From positions 1 through 10,355 of the forward strand of contig DAHWKF010000049.1 of assembly GCA_027343785.1 (NCBI GenBank): a DNA stretch of 10,355 nucleotides, given 5' to 3'. Every line of letters begins with the position of its first letter. Position 1 is the stretch's first letter. The translations under genes and the position numbers were made by a program. The notes under the pieces are model-generated. The model did no database searches. It was not told the DNA's origin and worked only from the letters and a program-made list of their open reading frames with translations. Positions 1 through 5,933 of the stretch are shown here, piece by piece. This DNA comes from Leptospirillum sp. (GTDB taxonomy: Bacteria; Nitrospirota; Leptospirillia; Leptospirillales; Leptospirillaceae).

Positions 1-672
1 CGCATTGCCTCGGGGCTTCCCCTCGACCGGTATTTCAGAAACGGAAGAAAAGACGACGAAGAGGTCGAGAGAAAAATCCGGAATTTCGCGCGGCCGGTCG
101 AACGGATGGACGGAGGGGAGATGCCCCGGGTCGTTCATCACCAGGTGTTCGCCCAGGGACTCGCTGCGGCTCTCGACTGGTTAGTCGGGGGAAACAGAAA
201 ACAGGAAGGCGAGATCGGAATCGTCGATATTGGCGGACAAACGACCGATATTTCCGTCGTATTCCCCGGACTTTTAAGGGAGAGGATTGAAACGTTCGAT
301 ATTGGCGTCCTCTCCGTTCACGCCATTGCCAAACGTCTGATCATGAGCAGGCACAAAGTGGATGATGTCTCCGCCAACAGCATGGAAATGGCTATGACCA
401 CCGGGACGATCCGAATCTGGGGAAAAGACCACCCGGCAGAAATCGAATGCCAGTCCGCCATCCAGGAGGTCTGGTCCCAACTCGAAAGACGCATCCGGTC
501 TGTATTCGAAAGAAAGATATCGGGGCTCGAAAACATCCTGTTCGTCGGGGGAGGGAGCCATCTCTTCCGCAAACAACTTGGAGTTTTTCCCAATGCCGTT
601 GTTCCGGATCAACCGGAATTTGCCAACGCCCGCGGATTTTTGAAGGCCCTCGGCCTGTCGGAAAAAAACTGA
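1..672 (+). CDS. parM: ParM/StbA-family actin-like plasmid segregation ATPase (5' truncated)
   Basis: Partial gene: the frame is open from base 1, so the true start lies left of the window and about 223 codons are visible of a family usually near 320. ParM-type proteins polymerise with ATP into filaments that push sister plasmids apart through the ParR adaptor. Visible signatures are a GLPLDRYF segment near the left edge, a phosphate-2 loop DIGGQTTDIS (bases 226-255), the adenosine-binding FVGGGS (541-558) and the late segment PEFANARGFLKAL common in StbA/ParM relatives. The phosphate-1 loop expected at the N terminus is off the window. It ends in TGATG, overlapping the next start by one base, so the two are probably translated together. 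A more distant actin-like relative, such as the PRTRC-system actin-like protein, is possible. Family assignment is firm; the plasmid-partition role is inferred from family and neighbour. Confidence 0.85.
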   Translation, partial: RIASGLPLDRYFRNGRKDDEEVERKIRNFARPVERMDGGEMPRVVHHQVFAQGLAAALDWLVGGNRKQEGEIGIVDIGGQTTDISVVFPGLLRERIETFDIGVLSVHAIAKRLIMSRHKVDDVSANSMEMAMTTGTIRIWGKDHPAEIECQSAIQEVWSQLERRIRSVFERKISGLENILFVGGGSHLFRKQLGVFPNAVVPDQPEFANARGFLKALGLSEKN

Positions 673-1139
673 TGCTTCGGCCATCCATCCCGACCGGAAG
701 ACCGCGGCGCATCCGGATCTGGATGGTATGCCACACCGGCATCCCGGCTCTCCGGAATTTTCTGGACTTTCTGTCCGGGATCAGGAGATCCCATCGGCAA
801 GAGTATCTGAGAACCTGTCTGATGATGGGATTCCGCTTCGGACAACAGGAAGAGCCAGGTTGGTCCGAACCGGACCCCGATGGAAAGATCCGGAGAATCC
901 GGGTCGATCTTTCGGGAGACCATCCCTTCCTCGGAGGATTTCTCAAAAAATACGATTCCATGGAATCCTGGGACAGAAATACCCGGTGGGTTCTGAAGAC
1001 ACTCATTTTCGGACATGAGATCCTCTCCGGATCCTGTCCGGAAAAGGTCCTGAAAAAAGACCCGTTTCCAGGCGACGAGGAAAACATTCGTGGGCCGGAA
1101 CCCAAAAAAGATGACCCGCTGGGGAGGCTGTTTTCATGA
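672..1139 (+). CDS. Probable ParR-like DNA-binding partner of the actin-like ATPase
   Basis: A 155-residue basic protein starting at the ATG that overlaps the parM stop (TGATG); no good Shine-Dalgarno is visible, which fits translational coupling. Residues 12-57 can be read as a ribbon-helix-helix fold: a short strand RRIRIWMV, a helix around PALRNFLDFL, then a second helix around RQEYLRTCLMMGF. ParR/StbB proteins have this arrangement and bind centromere repeats. A charged, probably flexible stretch (about residues 125-148) is followed by a short hydrophobic end, DDPLGRLFS, which resembles in layout the C-terminal peptide by which ParR contacts ParM. The call rests on position directly after parM, size, basic N-terminal half and this pattern; there is no decisive motif. 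A different small regulator or an unrelated pilus-operon protein remains possible. It overlaps the following gene by ATGA. Confidence 0.5.
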   Translation: MLRPSIPTGRPRRIRIWMVCHTGIPALRNFLDFLSGIRRSHRQEYLRTCLMMGFRFGQQEEPGWSEPDPDGKIRRIRVDLSGDHPFLGGFLKKYDSMESWDRNTRWVLKTLIFGHEILSGSCPEKVLKKDPFPGDEENIRGPEPKKDDPLGRLFS

Positions 1140-1567
1140 AAAAACCGGAATTTTCCATCTTCCTGCTGATCACCAGCTTTTGCCTATTGTTTCAAGTATC
1201 TCAGGCCCATGCGTGGTTCTGCGGGGATCCCCTTTCGGACAACTGTTCTATTCCGAACTCCCCAAAGCCGACCGCGCATTCATCAGGCGGATCTGTCCGG
1301 CTGGAGAATCATCCTCTCCCGACCTTCGTCCTGGTACCGGATCTTTCGCTGAAAGAGAATTTCGAGTCCTGGGGAAAGTCGTCCGGCTGGAAAGTCGTCT
1401 GGCGGTCGGAATATACGTTTCCGGTCAAGGCCCGATACATCGCCGGCCGGACGTTTCTGGGGGCGATCCGGAGAGCCGTCCGGATTTTCAATCAATCTTC
1501 CGGAGGATGGCTGAAGGTTCACGCTTTCATGTCAAACCATGTTCTTCTGGTGGAGGACGGGAGATGA
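1136..1567 (+). CDS. Exported TcpQ-domain protein, PilL C-terminal-like
   Basis: A 143-residue secreted protein. The N terminus is a classical signal peptide (two Lys, hydrophobic run at residues 7-19, likely cut after AHA at 26). Mature residues 62-141 match the TcpQ/PilL C-terminal pattern: F-L-P-SL-N-W as in FVLVPDLSLKENFESWG, then GWKVVW, a FPV strand, an AGRTFLGAI helix start and a closing NHVLLVED strand. In Vibrio TCP, TcpQ works with the secretin TcpC; in R64 the same domain ends the larger lipoprotein PilL. Here the protein is short and lacks a lipobox, so it is only the TcpQ part. Two cysteines near the mature N terminus (29 and 37) could form a small disulfide loop. The start has a GGGGAGG ribosome site at about 1121-1127. 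It overlaps both neighbours by ATGA. Domain call is good; secretin-assembly role is inferred. Confidence 0.75.
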   Translation: MKKPEFSIFLLITSFCLLFQVSQAHAWFCGDPLSDNCSIPNSPKPTAHSSGGSVRLENHPLPTFVLVPDLSLKENFESWGKSSGWKVVWRSEYTFPVKARYIAGRTFLGAIRRAVRIFNQSSGGWLKVHAFMSNHVLLVEDGR

Positions 1568-2214
1568 AACGGCTCGCTGGGCTCTCCGTGGCCGGGCTTG
1601 TTCTATCCGGATGCGCTTTCACAAATGGCCTGGAACTGCCGGAAACGACGCCCCGGACATTCGTTTCGTTCCCGTATTCGCCCGGCCCGGAGATTGTCTG
1701 CCGGACTCCCGTTCCACGCCCATCCCTGGGTTTCGTTTCCCGAACGGTCTGGTCCCTGGCCGGGCCCGAAGGCACCGTCAGACAGGTTCCCATTCCGACC
1801 GGTGTGGCATTCGGCATCTGGAGCAGCAAAAGGCGGATTGCTGCAATTGGCGCCTATCTGGAAAGTCTGTCCCGGGAAAAAACTGTCAACGTTGAGGTCA
1901 GTCTGAGAAGGGTGAACAAAAAAACACCTTATCTTGTCCGCGCATTTCCGGTTCGGACGAACCAGCCGTTCGTGGCCGCAACCTGGACCGATGGTCGGGA
2001 AACAAGAGCCCTGTCCGCCTTTTTCGTCAAAGCCGGACAGACGGTTTCTCCGGTCCTGGACCTGGTCCGTCTTGCACCCGGATTCAGATCCTGCCGGACG
2101 GCAACCCCCGATTTCCCGGGTAACGACATCGTTTTCAATCCCGACCGGGCGATCGTCAAATCCGGCACCACCAACCTTGAGATCACCTGGGAGATATCCG
2201 ATGGCAGACGCTAG
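1564..2214 (+). CDS. Unrecognised periplasmic lipoprotein in the pil operon
   Basis: A 216-residue protein I do not recognise. The start at 1564 (ATGA overlap with the previous stop, GGTGGAGG just upstream) gives an ideal lipoprotein signal: MKR, a short hydrophobic core and the lipobox LSGC with Cys17 as the lipidated residue. After cleavage position +2 is Ala, so outer-membrane sorting is expected. The rest is a soluble, strand-rich region with two further cysteines (46 and 177) that could pair. Its end overlaps the secretin gene by 14 bases. The place it occupies, between the TcpQ-type gene and the secretin, is where R64 has pilM, yet it shows no resemblance to PilM. In other secretin systems small lipoproteins act as pilotins or channel accessories, so such a role is a reasonable guess, but nothing in the sequence proves it. 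An alternative is the lipoprotein half of a split PilL. Confidence 0.8.
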   Translation: MKRLAGLSVAGLVLSGCAFTNGLELPETTPRTFVSFPYSPGPEIVCRTPVPRPSLGFVSRTVWSLAGPEGTVRQVPIPTGVAFGIWSSKRRIAAIGAYLESLSREKTVNVEVSLRRVNKKTPYLVRAFPVRTNQPFVAATWTDGRETRALSAFFVKAGQTVSPVLDLVRLAPGFRSCRTATPDFPGNDIVFNPDRAIVKSGTTNLEITWEISDGRR

Positions 2215-4060
2215 TCTCGGGAATAAAAAAGGAACGGCAATTCTTGCCCTTGGAATGATGCTCTCCCCTTTATGGGGAGGCTGCGCCTTCGACAGACACG
2301 TGGACGTTGCCACGACGAAGGATCTCAACCATGGGTTCCGGACATTCAAAAAGGCCCAACCCCAATCTCCGGCGGATTTTCAGGTGTCGGACGACGCGTG
2401 GTTTGCGGATGCCGGGGACCGGATTCATCTTCGCAGAAACGAACCTATCCAGTTGCATCTCCGGCCCAAACACCTGCCACCGGTTTTCAAAAAACGCATC
2501 CTTCTGGTGTCGGAGAAACCGGTCGGCATCCAGGATATCGCCTCCCAGGTCACAACTTCCACCGGCATCCTTGTAACAATCAGCCATCCCCGAAAAATGG
2601 GAATTTCCGGATCCCAAACCGAAGCCGGCATGATGGGCGGTTTGGGAATGATGGGGATTCCCGGCATGGCCCCTTCCCCTTCACAGTCTCCGGGGATACC
2701 TTCCCCGCCCTCTCCTCCGACCTCAAATTCTTCAGGAGAAGACTTCCTGAAAAAGAAGATCGCGGTCGACTGGGATGGACCGCTTTTGGGGCTTCTCGAT
2801 TACGCCGCCAGCCGCTTCGGCCTGTTCTGGACATACCGGAACCATGCGATTTCCTTTGGCCGGACCACGACGAAGGTTTTCCGGATCAATGCCGCTCCCG
2901 TCATGAACATGGTGTCGAACTCCATATCCGATAGCGGAATGACCGGACTTTCCAGTCTCCTTATGAACGAAGGAGCTTCCGGAGGTCTCGGGGGCGGCAT
3001 GATGGGCGGCCTCGGCAGCGGCCTGACGGGGGGGATTGGAAGCGGAATATCGGGCGGATATGGCGGCATGATGGGCGGTTTGGGCAGCGGCATGATGGGT
3101 GGACTGGGAATGATGGGCGGCCTCGGGGGCGGCATGGGGGGCAGCGGCCAAAACGTCTCTTCGTTTTCGATTTCTACGGTCTGGAGCGAGATATCCCAGT
3201 CGCTCAAATCGATCCTGGGCGGCCAGGGAAATTTTTCAATCGCCCAGTCGGCCGGAACGGTGACCGTGACAACGACTCCCCGAATCATGGGCGAGGTCGC
3301 CCGCTATGTGCGGGAGCTGAATGCGGACCTGTCCCGGCATGTCTGGCTCAAGGTCGAGGTTCTCGACGTGTCGCTCTCGCTTCAGAATGCGAACAGCTTC
3401 AACCTGACGGCAGCGCTTCACGGACTCATGAATAGCGGAGCCCTTGCCGTAACAGGGCAACCGGGCGTCTTCTCCCTTGCGGGAGCATCTCCAGTCACGA
3501 CAACGACACTGACGCTTCCGTCTTCCTCGACAAACGGCGTCATCCACGCACTGTCCAGTCAGGGAAAAGTGTCGGTGGCGACACGCTCCTTCGTCACGAC
3601 TCTCAACGACCAGGCTGTACCGGTCCAGAATGTCCAGAACATCGGATACTTGATGGAAAACCTGGCCGGAATCGCGGGAATCGGGCAATCCACATTCACG
3701 CAAAACATTCCGGGAACCGTCACCGTCGGGTTCACGATGACCCTGGTTCCCCATCTCCTGGACAACAAGGAAATGCTCCTGGGGGTATCGATCGACGACA
3801 CAAACCTGAACCAGATGCAGACCCTGACATCCGGCGGAGGATCAATCCAGCTTCCGAACACTTCCCAGCGATCTTTCATGCAATGGGTCAAACTGACATC
3901 CGGCCAGATGGCGGTGATCGGGGGATACGAGCAGACCCGGCGGGTTTTTCAGCAGAACGGGACCGGAACGCCGTCCAATTTCTACCTGGGAGGCGGACAG
4001 AACTCCCAGATTGTCCGGGACGCCATCGTCATTCTCGTAACACCGGTTGTGGGAGGATAG
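2201..4060 (+). CDS. pilN: PilN, type IVb pilus outer-membrane secretin lipoprotein
   Basis: A 619-residue secretin that forms the outer-membrane pore for the pilus. The start is ATG 2201, preceded by GGGAG six bases upstream. The N terminus ends in a lipobox, WGGC with Cys28, as in R64 PilN and BfpB. Periplasmic N-domains follow: a strand-helix unit around residues 98-130 and a second around 187-231 (IAVDWDGPLLGLLDYAA). A Pro/Met/Gly stretch (143-178) and a long Gly/Met-rich insert (258-317) interrupt this half. From about residue 381 (VWLKVEVLDV) the secretin domain runs to the end, with the expected late signature of VIGGYEQ, a Gly-rich turn, and DAIVILVTPVV at the very C terminus. The gene overlaps the upstream lipoprotein by 14 bases, and pilO follows after 3 bases. 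The secretin assignment is very secure; the name PilN comes from gene order and the lipobox. Confidence 0.93.
   Translation: MADASLGNKKGTAILALGMMLSPLWGGCAFDRHVDVATTKDLNHGFRTFKKAQPQSPADFQVSDDAWFADAGDRIHLRRNEPIQLHLRPKHLPPVFKKRILLVSEKPVGIQDIASQVTTSTGILVTISHPRKMGISGSQTEAGMMGGLGMMGIPGMAPSPSQSPGIPSPPSPPTSNSSGEDFLKKKIAVDWDGPLLGLLDYAASRFGLFWTYRNHAISFGRTTTKVFRINAAPVMNMVSNSISDSGMTGLSSLLMNEGASGGLGGGMMGGLGSGLTGGIGSGISGGYGGMMGGLGSGMMGGLGMMGGLGGGMGGSGQNVSSFSISTVWSEISQSLKSILGGQGNFSIAQSAGTVTVTTTPRIMGEVARYVRELNADLSRHVWLKVEVLDVSLSLQNANSFNLTAALHGLMNSGALAVTGQPGVFSLAGASPVTTTTLTLPSSSTNGVIHALSSQGKVSVATRSFVTTLNDQAVPVQNVQNIGYLMENLAGIAGIGQSTFTQNIPGTVTVGFTMTLVPHLLDNKEMLLGVSIDDTNLNQMQTLTSGGGSIQLPNTSQRSFMQWVKLTSGQMAVIGGYEQTRRVFQQNGTGTPSNFYLGGGQNSQIVRDAIVILVTPVVGG
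2972..3151 (+). repeat. Imperfect tandem Gly/Met-rich repeats within pilN
   Basis: Codons for secretin residues 258-317 form a degenerate tandem array built on units such as GGCGGCATGATGGGCGG followed by a Leu-Gly-Ser-Gly segment. The protein reads as repeated G-G-M-M-G-G-L-G-S-G with variants. Nine Met and about 35 Gly fall within 60 residues. A shorter relative of the same motif (GMMGGLGMMG) sits at bases 2627-2656. Unit copies differ mainly at third positions and by Leu/Ile/Met swaps, so the array is old enough to have drifted. Confidence 0.85.
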
Positions 4061-4063
4061 TCC

Positions 4064-5503
4064 TTGGCCCAGTCGGTCCGGATCGGGAGGAAAACCTATG
4101 CCGTCGGCCTTTCCTGGGGCCCCCTGTCTCCCGACCGGCCTCTCAGGGCCCAGGCGATTGAAAAGGCCCGGCAAAGCCTGAACGGGCTCTATGTGATTTA
4201 CGGAGAAGTCGAACCCCATGTCGGGCATTGCGACGCCGCAAACGGCGTCAAGGCAAAAATGGCGGCACTGGCCCCTCTGGTGGCGGAGATCTGGCCGGCA
4301 AACACCCTTCTTGCCGTCTCTCTCGACGAAAAAACGACGGTCGGTTTCCAGATTTTAAACGGAATTATCTTCGACGACGTCTGCGGATCTCCCGAGGAAA
4401 TCCGGGATTGGTTCAACAGTCTCGTCGGAGATCACAAATGGGACCACGCCTCGAATCCATGGGGTATCGGCGATCATCAGAAAACGGTTCTTCTGGATTC
4501 TCTCGAAGACCGCAGGCTCAAAATCCCGAAACTCCGTTCTGTCAATGAGAGCCGGGGAATGGCCATCAAGGCGGGGGCATTCGCCATCGCCGGTCTGGCC
4601 GCTTTTCTGGTTGTTTCGAAGATGATCCAGAACCGCCGGGAAATGCTGGATCACATGGAAATGCTTTCCCGTCATGTCGAAAATGAGGTCATCCCCCCTG
4701 CCAGAATCATCCCGGCCAGAGCATTCATCAAAGCCTGCCGAAATGCCATGGAACGGATTCCGGCGGATCCGGCCGGGTGGAACGTCCACCGTGTATCCTG
4801 CCGTCCCGACCGGATACGAGTTGACTGGGGACGCTCTTCCTCCTGGGGGGGAACAGTTCGCGATCTCGAAAAAGATCTGGGACGCAAGGTCGAACTGGAA
4901 GAAGGAGGCGCAGTCCGGTCCGATTTTCGGTTATCCGTCCCACAATACCGGATTCCCGTCGACCGACTTCCGGATCTGACCGAGGAAAAAAAGGACTTCA
5001 TCTCCTTACTGGAGCGATACGATCTCCATTACGCAATGGACAACCAGTCGGTCTTGCCAGGCTCGTCCAAAATTGTTTCGGCAGGGGACCATTTTTCTGT
5101 CGATCTCCCCGATATTCCGGATGAAAGACTGTTGGCCGATCTCTCGAACATTTCCGGACTTTCAGTAACTTTGCTCGAATGGGCGGGAAAATCACAGTGG
5201 ATTCTAAAAGGAGAACTGAAACATGCGCCGATCGACTTCAAGGGGGAAAGGCTCAACAAGAATCGCCCTGGGGCTCGTCTTCCTGGCACTACAGGTCCTT
5301 CCGGCCCAGTCGGCAAACCCGGCTTCAGGGGTGTTGTCGGGATCCGTCAACCAGGCTCCATTTCCCGGACCATCCCTGGTGGATCCGGCCTTGCCAACAC
5401 CCAAAATGTCGGGAACGGCTGGAGAAAAGGACAAGCGGAAGCCCTCATTCCAGCCGTCCATGCCCCATCCTCCCCTGAACTCCCGCATCAGGGAAACCCC
5501 TGA
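4064..5503 (+). CDS. pilO: PilO (PilO2-type pilin accessory protein), inner membrane
   Basis: A 479-residue reading frame from TTG 4064, with GGGAGG at 4051-4056 and no usable in-frame ATG nearby. The first ~165 residues fit the cytoplasmic domain of R64 PilO-family proteins: an opening YAVGLSWGPLSPDRPLRAQA, then a segment with GHCDAANGVKAKMAALA, and LNGIIFDDV. One membrane helix follows at about 168-187, then a short helical/coiled region (190-220) and a periplasmic part. In R64 this protein is needed for thin-pilus biogenesis and links the inner-membrane machine to the periplasm. The periplasmic domain appears complete near residue 386 (QWILKGELKHAP), yet the frame continues 93 codons as a Gly/Pro/Arg-rich tail lying out of frame over the first 281 bases of pilP. 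That tail may be a run-on after loss of the original stop. Family call is firm; the real C terminus is uncertain. Confidence 0.88.
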   Translation: MAQSVRIGRKTYAVGLSWGPLSPDRPLRAQAIEKARQSLNGLYVIYGEVEPHVGHCDAANGVKAKMAALAPLVAEIWPANTLLAVSLDEKTTVGFQILNGIIFDDVCGSPEEIRDWFNSLVGDHKWDHASNPWGIGDHQKTVLLDSLEDRRLKIPKLRSVNESRGMAIKAGAFAIAGLAAFLVVSKMIQNRREMLDHMEMLSRHVENEVIPPARIIPARAFIKACRNAMERIPADPAGWNVHRVSCRPDRIRVDWGRSSSWGGTVRDLEKDLGRKVELEEGGAVRSDFRLSVPQYRIPVDRLPDLTEEKKDFISLLERYDLHYAMDNQSVLPGSSKIVSAGDHFSVDLPDIPDERLLADLSNISGLSVTLLEWAGKSQWILKGELKHAPIDFKGERLNKNRPGARLPGTTGPSGPVGKPGFRGVVGIRQPGSISRTIPGGSGLANTQNVGNGWRKGQAEALIPAVHAPSSPELPHQGNP

Positions 5504-5933
5504 AGGGGAGTCAGCTCCGCCTCTTCGTTCGTTGGGAAATCTGTTCGAACTCAAACGGCAGGAAGCTCTTTTGAGAAGGGAAATAGCGATCAGGAAACTC
5601 AAGGATCAACTGAAAGGACCCCGACAGAAAAGAGTCATCGATTCGGGAGACAAAGGAGCACCGATGACCCTTCTTGCGGCGGGCTTCGAAAATCACCGCT
5701 ACGCCATCCTCGAATGGAACGACGGAAGAAGAATCCGGGTTCGCCAGGGAGAGACACTGCCCGACGGGTCACGCGTGGTCCGGATCGACGGCTCCGGCGT
5801 TTCCGTCAGAACACCCGATGGAATCAGGACCTACCCGTACGGAGAGGGTCCGTCAAATCATGGCGGAAGAGGATATCCTCCCCTGACCGGTTTCATGCCT
5901 CCCCCGCCGCCGACTGCCGGAGAACGTCCATGA
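5223..5933 (+). CDS. pilP: PilP, type IVb pilus periplasmic assembly protein
   Basis: A 236-residue exported protein. The start at ATG 5223 is backed by AAAGGAG about ten bases upstream and yields a clear signal peptide (basic first 13 residues, hydrophobic core 14-26, likely cleavage after AQS at 30). A Pro/Ser/Gly-rich linker leads to a charged helix at about 105-131 (LKRQEALLRREIAIRKL), probably a coiled coil, as in the PilP family. Residues 148-210 form a compact strand-rich domain: AILEWNDGRRIRVRQGE, LPDGSRVVRIDGSGVSVRT. It resembles the PilP/GspC type of homology region that contacts the secretin. The end is Pro-rich (PPPPP). The 5' third lies under the pilO tail in another frame, while the 3' end overlaps pilQ by ATGA. 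The assignment relies on order (O-P-Q), size, signal peptide and this domain layout. Confidence 0.82.
   Translation: MRRSTSRGKGSTRIALGLVFLALQVLPAQSANPASGVLSGSVNQAPFPGPSLVDPALPTPKMSGTAGEKDKRKPSFQPSMPHPPLNSRIRETPEGESAPPLRSLGNLFELKRQEALLRREIAIRKLKDQLKGPRQKRVIDSGDKGAPMTLLAAGFENHRYAILEWNDGRRIRVRQGETLPDGSRVVRIDGSGVSVRTPDGIRTYPYGEGPSNHGGRGYPPLTGFMPPPPPTAGERP

Noticed and set aside
447..671. Upstream extension of the ParR-like frame
   Set aside because: It lies inside parM in another frame with no ribosome site; the ATG at 672 overlapping the parM stop is the natural start.
392..1105. Long minus-strand open frame (237 codons) opposite parM and the ParR-like gene
   Set aside because: It crosses two convincing plus-strand genes, starts without a ribosome site and is rich in Arg/Pro/Ser as expected for an antisense shadow in GC-rich DNA.
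1090..1563. Upstream extension of the lipoprotein frame
   Set aside because: It would bury the lipoprotein signal inside the protein and overlaps the whole TcpQ-type gene; ATG 1564 has a ribosome site and an ATGA junction.
1603..2349. Minus-strand open frame (248 codons) opposite the lipoprotein and secretin start
   Set aside because: No motif, signal or ribosome site. It spans the overlap of two real genes and has shadow composition.
2800..3288. Minus-strand frame rich in Pro-Pro-Ile-Met
   Set aside because: It is only the reverse complement of the Gly/Met repeat of the secretin gene; the proline runs follow directly from the repeated glycine codons.
5714..5929. Upstream extension of the PilQ frame
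   Set aside because: The extension is Arg-rich, out of frame over pilP and without a ribosome site. ATG 5930 in an ATGA overlap fits the pattern of the operon.
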